This document shows, one piece after another, positions 35,101 through 43,912 of a DNA stretch of 64,000 bases. The position numbers and the translations under genes are program-made. The DNA comes from Chelativorans sp. GTDB taxonomy: Bacteria > Pseudomonadota > Alphaproteobacteria > Rhizobiales > Rhizobiaceae. How positions within the stretch are numbered: position 1 is the first letter of the stretch; each line of letters begins with the position of its first letter. The stretch spans positions 1 through 64,000 of the forward strand of contig NZ_JAPSLH010000001.1 in NCBI RefSeq assembly GCF_031180965.1, read 5' to 3'. Below the pieces are notes generated by a model that had not been told where the DNA came from, searched no databases, and saw nothing but the letters and a program-made list of their open reading frames with translations.

Positions 35101-36042
35101 TCAGAGCCGGGCCAGCCGCTCGGTGAGCAGTTTGAAAAAGCCCTCGTCGTCAATATCGCGCATGACCAGCGCGTTGGCGGGACGGTCCGTCACCTGCCAC
35201 CAATCGACCACGGTCATGCCGAGCGTCAGTTCCGAGGCTGTCTCCACGCTCACATTGCAGCGTCTTCCCCGGAAGAGCTCGGGCTTGAGCAGATAGGCGA
35301 TCACGCAGGGATCGTGAAGTGGCCCGCCGTCCGAGCCGTATTTCTCCTCGTCGAAGCGTTCGAAGAATTCGAGCATCTCCGCCGTCGCGATGCCGACCGG
35401 ACTGCCAAGCTCACGGATGGCGGCGATGCGGCTGGCGGATGTCAGCGCCTTGTGGGTCACGTCGAGCGGCATCACGACGATCGGCACCTGGGAGCGGAAT
35501 ACGACATCGGCCGCGTGCGGATCGACATAGATGTTGAATTCGGCGGCCGGCGTGATGTTTCCTCCCTCGAAGAAGCCGCCGCCCATCATCACGATCTGCT
35601 TGATGCGCGGGGCGATCTCCGGCTGCCGCACCAGCGCCAGCGCGATATTGGTCAGGGGCCCAAGCGTGCAGAGAGTGATGTCGCCAGGCGGATGCCCCAT
35701 AAGGGTCTGGATGATGAAGTCGACCGCGTGCTGTTCCTGCAGCGGCATTGTGGGCTCGGGTAGATCCGGCCCGTCGAGTCCCGTCTTTCCGTGCACATGC
35801 TCGGCGGTGACAAGTTCGTTCACCATGGGGCGGACGGCGCCGGCATAGACCGGCACGTCCCTGCGCCCCGCCAGTTCGCAGATCTTGCGGGTGTTCTTTT
35901 CCGTCAGCGCCAGCGGCACGTTTCCGGCCACCGCCGTGATGCCGACTATGTCGAGCTCATGGCTTGCCAGCGCCAGCAGGATGGCGACGGCATCGTCCTG
36001 GCCAGGATCGGTGTCTATGATGATCTTTTGTGCTGCCGTCAC
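35101..36042 (-). CDS. Nucleoside hydrolase
   Basis: A 313-residue IU-type nucleoside hydrolase that splits ribonucleosides into base and ribose. The calcium/ribose-binding N-terminal motif KIIIDTDPGQDDAVA is intact (Asp at 10, 14, 15), and further family motifs are LCTLGPLTNIALAL, GGGFFEGGNITPAAEFNIYVDP and LHDPCVIAYLL. Base specificity is not clear. The start is a GTG at 36042 with AAGGG upstream. It lies beside ribokinase and a transporter on the opposite strand. Confidence 0.94.
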   Translation of the reverse strand: MTAAQKIIIDTDPGQDDAVAILLALASHELDIVGITAVAGNVPLALTEKNTRKICELAGRRDVPVYAGAVRPMVNELVTAEHVHGKTGLDGPDLPEPTMPLQEQHAVDFIIQTLMGHPPGDITLCTLGPLTNIALALVRQPEIAPRIKQIVMMGGGFFEGGNITPAAEFNIYVDPHAADVVFRSQVPIVVMPLDVTHKALTSASRIAAIRELGSPVGIATAEMLEFFERFDEEKYGSDGGPLHDPCVIAYLLKPELFRGRRCNVSVETASELTLGMTVVDWWQVTDRPANALVMRDIDDEGFFKLLTERLARL

Positions 36043-36056
36043 GAAATGCCGCCCTT

Positions 36057-36085
36057 CTTGAACTCGTTTTGCGGATCGACCATAT
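36057..36085 (+). promoter_or_regulatory. RpoH (heat-shock sigma)-type promoter of hsp20
   Basis: CTTGAA (36057-36062) and CCATAT (36080-36085) are separated by 17 bases, an almost ideal match to the alphaproteobacterial RpoH consensus. Transcription would start near 36092, giving a leader of about 62 bases. It lies between the nucleoside hydrolase start and hsp20. Confidence 0.7.
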
Positions 36086-36121
36086 CAAGGGCGCAGGCAG
36101 GAACGCCATCCGGGTTTCTGT

Positions 36122-36147
36122 CTGTCCACGTCGCTCTTTGAGGACAG
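36122..36147 (+). promoter_or_regulatory. Possible RNA thermometer hairpin over the hsp20 ribosome-binding site
   Basis: CTGTCC (36122-36127) pairs perfectly with GGACAG (36142-36147), enclosing a 14-base loop. The 3' arm overlaps the A/G-rich Shine-Dalgarno stretch (36141-36150) before the ATG at 36154. This could hide the site at low temperature, as in ROSE elements of rhizobial small heat-shock genes. The stem is short. Confidence 0.45.
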
Positions 36148-36153
36148 GAAGAC

Positions 36154-36579
36154 ATGACGCGTATGACGCCGTTCTCGAACCCGCTTCTGCTGGGGTTCGA
36201 CAGTATGGAAAAGACGCTCGAACGCATCGCCAAGTCGGGCGACAGCTATCCCCCATACAATATCGAACGCATCCGCAACACAGACGGGCGAGGCGAACGT
36301 CTGCGCATCACGCTTGCTGTGGCCGGCTTCTCGGAGCAGGACCTCGAGGTTGCCACGGAAGAAAACCAGCTCCTGGTGCGAGGACGGCAGAACGACGAGA
36401 CGGAACGGGAATATCTGCACCGGGGAATCGCCTCGCGGCAGTTCCAGCGCGTCTTCGTCCTTGCCGATGGCATGCGCGTCTTGAGCGCCGAGCTCAAGAA
36501 CGGCTTGCTCGCCATCGATCTCGACAGGCCCGAGCCTGAGCGGCTGGTGCGAAAAATCAACATTTCGGTGAAGGACTGA
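36154..36579 (+). CDS. Small heat-shock protein (Hsp20/IbpA family)
   Basis: A 141-residue alpha-crystallin-type chaperone that holds unfolding proteins. The N-terminus (LLGFDSMEKTLERIA) is typical of IbpA-class rhizobial Hsp20. The crystallin domain spans about 35-125 with PPYNIERI, LAVAGFSEQDLEV and LLVRGRQ. The C-terminal part has ELKNGLLAIDLDRP. An RpoH-type promoter and a leader hairpin precede it, so heat control at two levels is likely. DUF1150 follows, as commonly seen with this gene. Confidence 0.93.
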   Translation: MTRMTPFSNPLLLGFDSMEKTLERIAKSGDSYPPYNIERIRNTDGRGERLRITLAVAGFSEQDLEVATEENQLLVRGRQNDETEREYLHRGIASRQFQRVFVLADGMRVLSAELKNGLLAIDLDRPEPERLVRKINISVKD

Positions 36580-36670
36580 AGCTTGGCCAGCCGGCCAGCG
36601 CTTTTGCCGGAACCACAAGCTCTTGAGCGGGTTGGTCTCGCAGGGACGGCCCGCTGGATAGGAGGCTGAG

Positions 36671-36928
36671 ATGACTGAAGGTGGATCGAAATTCACGGTA
36701 TCTCCGCAGCAGCTTGCCCATTTGGGCGAGGGCGTCATCGCCTATATGCGCGAGATGGACGCTGCGGAACTGAAGGTCAAATTCCCGGGTATGCCGGATA
36801 TGGCGCCCGGCACGAGGCTTTGGGCGCTGTTTGCCGCAAATGGTCAGCCGATTCTGCTTGCCGACGGGCGTGAGGCAGTATTGGCGGGTGCGTTCCAGAA
36901 CGATCTGAAGCCGGTCAGCCTGCACTGA
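36671..36928 (+). CDS. DUF1150 family protein
   Basis: An 85-residue protein matching DUF1150 over its full length: SPQQLAHLGEGVIAYMREM in the N-terminal half and LWALFAANGQPILLADGREA in the C-terminal half. The function is unknown. AGGAGG lies six bases before the ATG. It follows hsp20 by 91 bases on the same strand; the two genes are frequent neighbours in Hyphomicrobiales, which suggests a stress-related role. Confidence 0.9.
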   Translation: MTEGGSKFTVSPQQLAHLGEGVIAYMREMDAAELKVKFPGMPDMAPGTRLWALFAANGQPILLADGREAVLAGAFQNDLKPVSLH

Positions 36929-36950
36929 AACCGGCCGAAAACTCGGCTGA

Positions 36951-36975
36951 CGCCACGCAATAGCCTTGCGTGGCG
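36951..36975. terminator. Hairpin between convergent DUF1150 and ptsN genes
   Basis: A perfect 10-bp stem (36951-36960 with 36966-36975) with a five-base loop TAGCC, between two converging stops. No T-run follows, so it may be a bidirectional transcript-end hairpin rather than a strict intrinsic terminator. Confidence 0.6.
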
Positions 36976-36984
36976 GCCGTGGGG

Positions 36985-37449
36985 TCAGGCCGCGTTGGAC
37001 GCCGGAGCTTGCGAAAGAAACGTATGGATGGCCACCGCGTCCCTTGTTCCGCGGATTTTCGCAGTGGTATCGGCATCGCGCAGCACCCGCGCGATCCGCG
37101 ACAGCGCCTTCAGATGATCGGCCCCGGCGCCTTCCGGCGCCAGCAGCAGGAAGACGAGATCGACCGGCAGGTCGTCAAGGGCGTCGAAGTCGACAGGCGT
37201 TTCCAGGCGGGCAAAGACGCCCGTGATCTTCTTTATCCCCGGCAGTTTCCCATGCGGAATGGCGATGCCGTTCCCCACGCCGGTCGAGCCCAGTCTCTCG
37301 CGCTGCAGGATCGTGTCAAATATCTCCCGCTCGGGCAGCCCGGTCACAGCCGCTGCCTTCTCCGCCAGAAGCTGCAGGACCTGCTTCTTGGAATTCGCCT
37401 TCAAGGCCGGCAGGATTGCCGGAACCTCGATGAGATCGCTGAGATCCAT
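36985..37449 (-). CDS. ptsN: PTS IIA-like nitrogen regulatory protein
   Basis: A 154-residue EIIA-Ntr protein. The phosphorylated His66 is in GNGIAIPHGKLPGI. The N-terminal MDLSDLIEVPAILPAL and the REIFDTILQRERLGSTGVG segment are family-typical. It receives phosphate from the nitrogen PTS and regulates potassium, nitrogen and carbon functions through its phosphorylation state. It follows hpf on the same strand; the frameshifted hpf frame stops one base before this ATG. It is the last gene of the rpoN-hpf-ptsN block. Confidence 0.95.
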   Translation of the reverse strand: MDLSDLIEVPAILPALKANSKKQVLQLLAEKAAAVTGLPEREIFDTILQRERLGSTGVGNGIAIPHGKLPGIKKITGVFARLETPVDFDALDDLPVDLVFLLLAPEGAGADHLKALSRIARVLRDADTTAKIRGTRDAVAIHTFLSQAPASNAA

Positions 37450-37505
37450 TTCATCCCGTCCTTTGCTGGCCGTGCCGCGTCCGGGGCGGAGCCGGCGGCA
37501 TAGCT

Positions 37506-38017
37506 TTACCCGTTCGCCATTGAGGGATCGATCCAGCCGATATTTCCGTCCGGCCGCCGATAGACGATATTGACCGCGTTGCTGCCCGTATTGCCGAATG
37601 CGAACACCGGCTTTCCTTCATCTCGAGCTCGAGGGTGGCCGAGGCGACGCTCATGGACCGGACCGCCAGACGGGATTCGGCGACAACCGCCGCCTCCTGC
37701 AGGTCCTGCCCCTTCTGGTAGGAGCTGTGGGATTTCAACTTGCGTTTGTAGCGCCTCAGCCTCTTTTCCATGTGCCCGGCAGCGTCGTCGAAGGCGAGTT
37801 GCGGGTCCTGCGCCTCGCCGGCCGCCTGCAGCACGGCCCCGGTGTCGAGATGGATCGTGCAGCCGGCACTGAATCGGCCGCGCGATTTCTCGACGGTCAC
37901 GCGCCCTGAAAAGCCGCCGTCGAAATATTTCTGCATCGCCTCGCTGATCCGCTCTTCGATACGCCTGTGGAAGGCTTCGCCGATTTCCATGTGCTTGCCG
38001 GAAATTCGGAGGTTCAT
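37506..38017 (-). pseudogene. hpf: Ribosome hibernation promoting factor, frameshifted
   Basis: The gene codes for a long-form HPF, which silences ribosomes as 100S dimers. The N-terminal domain is intact (from MNLRISGKHMEIG, start 38017, to SMSVASATLELE). At about 37621-37622 the frame breaks: in the current frame translation runs on as out-of-frame sequence to 37451, giving 188 residues. Restoring one base (GAGAT read as GAGGAT) recovers the conserved C-terminal dimerisation domain, including PVFAFGNTGSN, VNIVYRRPDGNIGWIDPS, and a TAA at 37506. So the dimerisation domain is lost as sequenced. The break is one missing base next to a tandem CTCGAG pair. It may be a real mutation or an assembly error. 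Confidence 0.85.
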
Positions 38018-38259
38018 GGGAGAACGACCTTTCCTGGTCAGGAATCCAACCTGCAAGAGTTTATACCCGTGCCCCGCCTATACAAGCTTCCACGATGGCA
38101 ATGCGTGGGTATTTCCGCAGCGATTTCCGCACACCCTCACAGCGGTGCGGAACAGCGGGTGCTGGTCGCCGTACCTGCCCTCTCATGCGGCGGGGCTTCT
38201 AGTGGCTTACCCCGCCCTTGTCAATCAAAGCCGGCCGCTTATGGCGCGGGCGGCCGAGC

Positions 38260-39741
38260 TCAGGCGCCGGCTCCGGCAAGAGCCTTCTTCTCGCGCCGGC
38301 GTTGCACCGATGAGGGAATATTCATGCCTTCCCGATACTTGGCTACTGTCCTGCGGGCGATGTCGATGCCTTCCTTGCGCAGCACATCGACGATCGAGTC
38401 GTCGGATAGAACGTCCTCCGCGTCCTCCGCACCGACGAGCCTGCGGATGCGGTCGCGCACCGCCTCGGCCGAATGTGCATCGCCCCCGTCATTCGCCGCG
38501 ATCGCCGTGGTGAAGAAGTAGCGCAGTTCGAATACCCCTCGGGGCGTCATCATATACTTGTTCGCCGCCACCCGGCTGACCGTCGACTCGTGCATGCCGA
38601 TCGTTTCGGCCACGGTCTTCAGCTTGAGCGGGCGCAGATGGCGCACGCCCTTGAGAAGGAACGCATCCTGTTGCCGCACGATCTCCGCGGCCACCTTTAG
38701 GATCGTCTTCGCCCGCTGGTCCAGGCTGCGCGCCACCCAGTTGGCGCTCTGCAGGCATTCCGACAGGAACACCTTCTCTTCCCTCGTGACCCGCGTCGAC
38801 ACGCTGGCAAAATAGGTCTCGTTGACCAGCACGCGCGGCAGCGCATCCGGATTGAGCTCGACGGTCCAGCCGCCCTCGGCGGACGGCCGCACGAGGACAT
38901 CCGGCACGATCGGGTCGGCGGGCGCCGTGGAAAAGCCGGCGCCCGGCTTGGGATCGAGCGCCCGGATTTCGGCCAGCATGTCCACGAGGTCCTCCTCGCC
39001 GACACCGCAGATTCGCTTCAGCGTCTGAAAATCGCGCTTTGCCAGAAGATGGAGATGCGCAAGCAAAGCCCGCATGGCAGGGTCTAGGCGGTCGCGTGCC
39101 TTCAGCTGCAGCGCCAGGCACTCGGAAAGGTTCCGGGCGAATAGCCCGGGAGGATCGAGCTCCTGGCACGCGGCCAGCACGCGCTCCAGCATCTTTGGTT
39201 CGGCCCCGGTGCGCTCGGCTACTTCCTGCAGCTCGCCTACGAAGTAGCCGGCCTCGTCCAGGCAGTCGGCAAGCTCCCCCGCCAGGGCCCGCTCCGTCGG
39301 CCTGGGAAATGCCATGGCGATCTGTTCGCGCACATGGTCGCGCAACGTGGGCGGCGCAGACGCCACGGCTTCGAGGTTCCAGTCCTCCGCGCCGCCGATA
39401 GCCAGGCCGTTGCCGCTTGCCGAGCGCCACTGCGCCGAAAGGTCCGGCCCGATCGGGTCCTGCGTCCCCGGATCGTCAGGGAAGAGGTTTTCGAGGGAGG
39501 TGTCGAGGCGCTCGGCAATAGCTTCCGAACTGAAGTCGCCTTCTGCCCCGCCGCCCGCCGGCGCGAATGCCTCCACATCCGGCTCCTCCCGCTCCAGAAG
39601 CGGGTTGCGCTCTATCTCGGAGGCGATGAACTGCTCCAATTCCGCATGGCTCAGCTGCAGCAGCCGGATGGACTGCAGCAGTTGCGGCGTCATGACCAGT
39701 GACTGGCTCTGGCGCGGGAATAGACTGGGTGAGAGCGCCAT
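38260..39741 (-). CDS. rpoN: RNA polymerase sigma-54 factor
   Basis: A 493-residue sigma-54. The N-terminal activator-interacting region QSQSLVMTPQLLQSIRLLQL, the core-binding part and the C-terminal RpoN box (ARRTVAKYREGMNIPSS) are all present. It directs transcription of nitrogen-related and other genes from -24/-12 promoters with activator ATPases. It lies between lptB and hpf on the same strand, the usual Hyphomicrobiales order. The acidic region after residue 45 is Glu/Asp-rich as expected. Confidence 0.96.
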   Translation of the reverse strand: MALSPSLFPRQSQSLVMTPQLLQSIRLLQLSHAELEQFIASEIERNPLLEREEPDVEAFAPAGGGAEGDFSSEAIAERLDTSLENLFPDDPGTQDPIGPDLSAQWRSASGNGLAIGGAEDWNLEAVASAPPTLRDHVREQIAMAFPRPTERALAGELADCLDEAGYFVGELQEVAERTGAEPKMLERVLAACQELDPPGLFARNLSECLALQLKARDRLDPAMRALLAHLHLLAKRDFQTLKRICGVGEEDLVDMLAEIRALDPKPGAGFSTAPADPIVPDVLVRPSAEGGWTVELNPDALPRVLVNETYFASVSTRVTREEKVFLSECLQSANWVARSLDQRAKTILKVAAEIVRQQDAFLLKGVRHLRPLKLKTVAETIGMHESTVSRVAANKYMMTPRGVFELRYFFTTAIAANDGGDAHSAEAVRDRIRRLVGAEDAEDVLSDDSIVDVLRKEGIDIARRTVAKYREGMNIPSSVQRRREKKALAGAGA

Positions 39742-39888
39742 CAGCGCCGTTCCGCCTTGCGATTGCCGGCTCGTGCCGTGCGGCGATAAAACTGGCCCGA
39801 GATTTGCTTGTCAAGGAAATGAGGGTCCGCGCCGCCTGCTTGTGGCTTTGCGACGCAGTCGCCGCGCTCACGAATGGCGCCAAGGCAA

Positions 39889-40683
39889 CTAAAGGGTAAA
39901 TCCCTCGCCCAGATACAGGCGGCGCACATCGGCATTGCCGACAATGTCGTCCGGGCGTCCGTGCGTCAGCACCTGGCCGGCGTGAATGATGTAGGCGCGG
40001 TCGATCAGGCCCAGCGTCTCGCGCACATTGTGATCGGTGATGAGCACGCCGATGCCGCGCGCCGTCAGGTGGCGCACAAGCTGCTGGATATCGGTGACTG
40101 CGATCGGATCGATGCCGGCGAAGGGCTCGTCCAGCAGCATGAAGTTCGGCTTGCTGGCGAGCGAGCGGGCGATCTCCAGACGGCGCCGCTCGCCTCCAGA
40201 AAGAGCGATCGCGGGCGATGTTCGCAGATGGCTGATATGGAATTCCTCCAGGAGTGCATCGAGCGTTCGCTCGCGCTCCTTCCGGCTTCTTTCCACCACC
40301 TCCAGGATGGCCCGGATATTCCCCTCCACGGTGAGTCCGCGGAAGATGGAAGCTTCCTGTGGCAGATAGCCGATACCCAGCCGCGCGCGCCGGTACATGG
40401 GCATGGAGGTCACGTCGAAGCCGTCGATGTGGATCGTGCCCTTGTCCACCGGCACCAGGCCCGTCACCATATAAAAGCAGGTGGTCTTGCCGGCCCCGTT
40501 GGGGCCGAGCAGGCCCACGGCCTCGCCGGCGCGCACGCCGAGCGAGACGCCGCTCACCACCTGCCGGTTCTTATAGGACTTGGTGAGTCCGCGGGCGATC
40601 AGCGTGCCTTTGTAGGGCTCGGGCGCGGCAGTTGGTTGCGGTTTCACGGAACCTCCGCCTGCGCGCGACTGGAAAAAGGCCAC
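39889..40683 (-). CDS. lptB: LPS export ABC transporter ATP-binding protein
   Basis: A 264-residue ATPase that powers lipopolysaccharide transport with LptFG. Walker A is GPNGAGKTT, signature LSGGERRR, Walker [13 protein letters not shown], followed by the H-loop ITDHNV. The family-specific [18 protein letters not shown] is present. A short unstructured N-terminus (about 25 residues) precedes the domain. It starts seven bases after lptA, and rpoN follows 147 bases later. Confidence 0.96.
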   Translation of the reverse strand: MAFFQSRAGGGSVKPQPTAAPEPYKGTLIARGLTKSYKNRQVVSGVSLGVRAGEAVGLLGPNGAGKTTCFYMVTGLVPVDKGTIHIDGFDVTSMPMYRRARLGIGYLPQEASIFRGLTVEGNIRAILEVVERSRKERERTLDALLEEFHISHLRTSPAIALSGGERRRLEIARSLASKPNFMLLDEPFAGIDPIAVTDIQQLVRHLTARGIGVLITDHNVRETLGLIDRAYIIHAGQVLTHGRPDDIVGNADVRRLYLGEGFTL

Positions 40684-40690
40684 GATGCGC

Positions 40691-41260
40691 CTACTGCCTG
40701 TCCTGCGAGCCTGGGGTCAGGAGCATCCTGACGCGCCCGCCCGTTCCCTGATCTGCGCAGCTTTCCAGCGTGGCTTGCCCGGTCTTCATCTGCACCGTGA
40801 GCTTGCATCCGACGACGACATTCTCGCCTTCGGAAAGCACGACCTCCTTGCCCGAAAGCACCAGCACCTCGGTCGCCATGTCGAACGTGCCCTGGTCGCC
40901 GGTGGCTACCTGCGTGTCGGATTTCACATAGACGCCGCCATCCGCCTCCAGCCGCTTGATATTGGACGGTCCGGCGGTCGGCGAGCCGCCGCTGCCTTCC
41001 GCATAGTAGATCTTCATGCGTGCCGCCTTCAGCTGGGTGGGACCCTGCACGACGGTGACATTGCCCGTCAGCGTCGCAAGGTTCTGGTTCTGGTCCACCT
41101 CGACCCGGTTGCTCTCGATCTGGATCGGCTCGTCGCTCGAAAGATCAAGGCCGAGCTGGCTCGGTCCGCTGGCGCCCTCCTGCGCGAAGCTGGCTTGCGG
41201 CAAAAGACAGGAGACGCCCACGAGCAAGGCCAGGGCAAAAGCTTTATCCATCGGCTGCAT
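40691..41260 (-). CDS. lptA: LptA/OstA family periplasmic LPS transport protein
   Basis: A 189-residue protein with a signal peptide ([24 protein letters not shown], cut after FAQ) and a beta-jellyroll domain (about 40-165) containing [25 protein letters not shown]. LptA forms the periplasmic bridge that carries lipopolysaccharide to the outer membrane. Two in-frame start codons are possible (41260 or 41251). It overlaps lptC by up to 17 bases. Confidence 0.93.
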   Translation of the reverse strand: MQPMDKAFALALLVGVSCLLPQASFAQEGASGPSQLGLDLSSDEPIQIESNRVEVDQNQNLATLTGNVTVVQGPTQLKAARMKIYYAEGSGGSPTAGPSNIKRLEADGGVYVKSDTQVATGDQGTFDMATEVLVLSGKEVVLSEGENVVVGCKLTVQMKTGQATLESCADQGTGGRVRMLLTPGSQDRQ

Positions 41261-42056
41261 TTCCTTCTGCCTGCGCCCTTCTCAGCTCCGCTGGATCGAT
41301 CTCGATGCGTACACGGTCCTCGAAGACGATTTTGCGGCCGCCTTCGGTGGCACTGAAATTGTTTGCGCGCACCTGCATGCCGTTTACCTTCATCTCCACC
41401 GGCTGATCGCTGCTGAGCGTGCTCGATGCTATGTCCACATCCGCCGATTCGAGCCGCCCATACATGCCGAAATTCGTCTCGAAGGTCACCGTCCCGGTGA
41501 GCCGGAGATGATTGTTCTCCCGGTCGAGCACGCCTCCCCCGGCGTGGACGGTTGCCTTCCGGTCCTTGTCGAGAGGCAGGGTCGCGCTGATCTCATCGAG
41601 TTCGATCGGCGCCGCGTCCGACCCGATAAGCTGCCGCGCCCGCGCCGCCATCACATGGAAGGGAAGATTCTCTCCGGTAAAGCCGTTGAGCGAAGGGTTG
41701 TGCATCACCAGGTTGCCATTCTCGATCGAGGTGGAATCGAGATCGATGGAGTCGAACCCGGTGGGGGCCAAGAAGGAATAGCCGAGGAAAACGGCGCCGA
41801 TGACGACGGCGGCGGCCGGCAGCACGATTTTCAGCGCGCGCACCCGGCGCGAGTGTCGGCGCGCGTGCTCAAATGCTTCCGCGCCGCGTTCGCTGCGGCC
41901 GAGGGATGGTGCGGCGAGGCCGCTCGATCTCGCATTGACTGCGCTGTTCAACCGCTTGCTCCTGACGACGAGAGAGGGCTCCCGGACGGCGGCTGCCAGC
42001 TCGCGCGCGCCATGCGCAGCGCTGCTGCTTCCGCCGTTTCCAGCCGGCCGCTGCAT
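41244..42056 (-). CDS. lptC: LPS export ABC transporter periplasmic protein LptC
   Basis: A 270-residue LptC. One membrane segment near 77-98 (ALKIVLPAAAVVIGAVFLGYSF) anchors a periplasmic beta-jellyroll that passes lipopolysaccharide from LptBFG to LptA. The N-terminal 75 residues form a basic cytosolic extension, so it is longer than E. coli LptC (191), as is usual in this order. It is the first gene of the lptC-lptA-lptB block and is divergent from sppA. Confidence 0.92.
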   Translation of the reverse strand: MQRPAGNGGSSSAAHGARELAAAVREPSLVVRSKRLNSAVNARSSGLAAPSLGRSERGAEAFEHARRHSRRVRALKIVLPAAAVVIGAVFLGYSFLAPTGFDSIDLDSTSIENGNLVMHNPSLNGFTGENLPFHVMAARARQLIGSDAAPIELDEISATLPLDKDRKATVHAGGGVLDRENNHLRLTGTVTFETNFGMYGRLESADVDIASSTLSSDQPVEMKVNGMQVRANNFSATEGGRKIVFEDRVRIEIDPAELRRAQAEGNAADG

Positions 42057-42236
42057 CGGTCCCTCTCACCCATTGCCGCCGTCACACCGCATTATGGCCG
42101 ATTTTAGGTTTCCCTCAAAGGCTTGCGATGAAACGTAGCGCGCCTCTTCCGGCGCGTGCGAAACACCGTAGCTCATATGCCCAGCTTGGTCTAAAAGGCA
42201 AGCCTGACGGATTATAAGTGGGTGGTGCGAACCGAC

Positions 42237-43205
42237 ATGTCGACTAGAGCCGACGATCTGATCGACCGCCGGCGCCTGCGAAGGAAGCTCACCTTCTGGC
42301 GCGTGCTGGCATTCCTGGTCCTGGCGATTGCGATCCTGGCCTCCGCGCGCTGGCTATTCGGTGATACGTTGGCGGCCGGGCCGCACATCGCCCAGGTGCG
42401 CGTTGAGGGTACGATTCTCGAGGACAAGGAACTGCTCGAGCTGCTGGAGGACGTGCGCAGGTCGAGCCTTGTGGAAGGCGTGATCATAACAGTTGATTCT
42501 CCGGGCGGCACCACCGCCGGCGGAGAAGCCGTCTTCGACGAGATCCGCCGTGTCGCCGCGGAAAAGCCGGTCGTGGCTCAGATTGGCACACTCGCCGCCT
42601 CCGCCGGCTATCTGGTGGCGAGCGCGGCCGATCACATCGTCGCGCGGCAGACCTCCATCGTCGGCTCCATCGGCGTCATCATCCAATATCCCGATGTCAC
42701 GCAGCTTCTGGCCAAGCTCGGGGTCAAGGTGGAGGAGGTAAAATCAACGCCGTTGAAGGCGGAACCGTCCCCCTTCAACCCGACGACCGAGCAGGAGCGG
42801 CAGATGCTGGCCGCGATGATCCGCGACAGCTACGACTGGTTCGTCAACCTGATCAGCGAGCGCCGCAAGATGCCGCGTGCCGAGGTTCTGGCGATCGCCG
42901 ACGGCTCCGTCTTCACCGGGCGGCAGGCAGCCGAGCGCCGGCTCGTCGATACCCTCGGCGGCGAGCGTGAGGCGAAGGCCTGGCTTGTCGAGCGGGGCGT
43001 GAGCGAGGATCTCGAAATCGTCGAGTGGAAGCCCAGCGATGCGGGCCAGTTTTTCTTCCTGCCGGGTTCCGCCGCCGAGTGGATTGGTGGTCTGCTAGGG
43101 CTTCCGCGCCAGGGCGAACTGCTTGAGCGTCTCGGAATGGAACGCATCTTCCTTGACGGTCTCCTGTCGCTCTGGCAACCTGAAACTGCCGGCTTGTCGG
43201 AATGA
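42237..43205 (+). CDS. sppA: Signal peptide peptidase SppA (S49 family)
   Basis: A 322-residue membrane-anchored serine protease that digests leftover signal peptides. One membrane segment lies near 23-41 ([19 protein letters not shown]). The catalytic Ser is in [12 protein letters not shown] (about residue 122) and the general-base Lys in [11 protein letters not shown] (about 172), as in short bacterial SppA proteins. The ATG at 42237 was chosen; an in-frame GTG lies five codons upstream (42222). It precedes ihfB by 55 bases. Confidence 0.93.
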   Translation: MSTRADDLIDRRRLRRKLTFWRVLAFLVLAIAILASARWLFGDTLAAGPHIAQVRVEGTILEDKELLELLEDVRRSSLVEGVIITVDSPGGTTAGGEAVFDEIRRVAAEKPVVAQIGTLAASAGYLVASAADHIVARQTSIVGSIGVIIQYPDVTQLLAKLGVKVEEVKSTPLKAEPSPFNPTTEQERQMLAAMIRDSYDWFVNLISERRKMPRAEVLAIADGSVFTGRQAAERRLVDTLGGEREAKAWLVERGVSEDLEIVEWKPSDAGQFFFLPGSAAEWIGGLLGLPRQGELLERLGMERIFLDGLLSLWQPETAGLSE

Positions 43206-43260
43206 AAAGAAAAACAATATCAGGGGAATATCTTGGCAGTCACAGCCGCGGAACAGAGCT

Positions 43261-43545
43261 ATGATAAAGTCTGAACTCGTCCAGACCATTGCCAATCGCA
43301 ACCCGCATTTGTTTCTTCGCGACGTGGAGAATATCGTCAATGCGATCTTCGACGAGATCACAGAGGCGCTCGCCGAGGGCAACCGGGTGGAGCTGCGCGG
43401 CTTCGGGGCCTTTTCGGTGAAGAACCGGCCCGCCCGCACCGGGCGGAACCCGCGCACCGGGGAGGCCGTTCACGTCGAGGAAAAATGGGTCCCCTTTTTC
43501 AAGACGGGGAAGGAACTACGCGAGCGGCTGAACGCGGAAGAGTAG
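43261..43545 (+). CDS. ihfB: Integration host factor subunit beta
   Basis: A 94-residue DNA-bending protein of the HU/IHF family. [17 protein letters not shown] at the start and the beta-arm [23 protein letters not shown] with the intercalating Pro region are typical of IHF-beta. With IHF-alpha it bends DNA at promoters, including sigma-54 ones such as those used by RpoN. The start is ATG at 43261. It sits between sppA and the LapA-like gene. Confidence 0.96.
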   Translation: MIKSELVQTIANRNPHLFLRDVENIVNAIFDEITEALAEGNRVELRGFGAFSVKNRPARTGRNPRTGEAVHVEEKWVPFFKTGKELRERLNAEE

Positions 43546-43579
43546 TCCCGCTCCCTTGCAAGCGGAAGGAACCGTCAGA

Positions 43580-43903
43580 ATGCTCCACCGCGTCGTGCTG
43601 GTTCTCGTCGTCATCCCACTGGCCGTCATCCTGATCGCGCTGGCGGTCGCCAACCGGGCCTTCACGCCCTTCACGATAGATCCGTTCAATCCCGGAAATC
43701 CGGCCCTGACGATCGAGCTGCCGCTCTTCGTCTACCTCTTCCTTTCGCTGATCCTCGGCCTTGTCATCGGCGGCGCGGCCACCTGGTTCCGGCAGGGCCG
43801 CTACCGGCGGCTTGCCCGCGAGCGCGCGCTGGAAGCGGAGCGGCTGCGCCGCCAGGCGCCGCCCGAGCAGGGCTCCACCGCCCTCGCCCGTACGAATGGC
43901 TGA
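43580..43903 (+). CDS. LapA-domain membrane protein
   Basis: A 107-residue inner-membrane protein with two membrane segments (about 3-24 and 50-72). The second segment is followed by a basic helix (RQGRYRRLARERALEAERLRRQ), matching LapA-domain proteins (lipopolysaccharide-assembly scaffold family). The start at 43580 has GGAAGGA about ten bases upstream; a TTG at 43556 is also in frame. It follows ihfB by 34 bases, a frequent arrangement in this group. Confidence 0.85.
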   Translation: MLHRVVLVLVVIPLAVILIALAVANRAFTPFTIDPFNPGNPALTIELPLFVYLFLSLILGLVIGGAATWFRQGRYRRLARERALEAERLRRQAPPEQGSTALARTNG

Positions 43904-43912
43904 ACCGGCCGC

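Noticed and set aside
37600..37640. Programmed frameshift in hpf
   Set aside because: No slippery heptamer, stop codon or stimulatory structure is evident at the break; a single-base loss explains it better.
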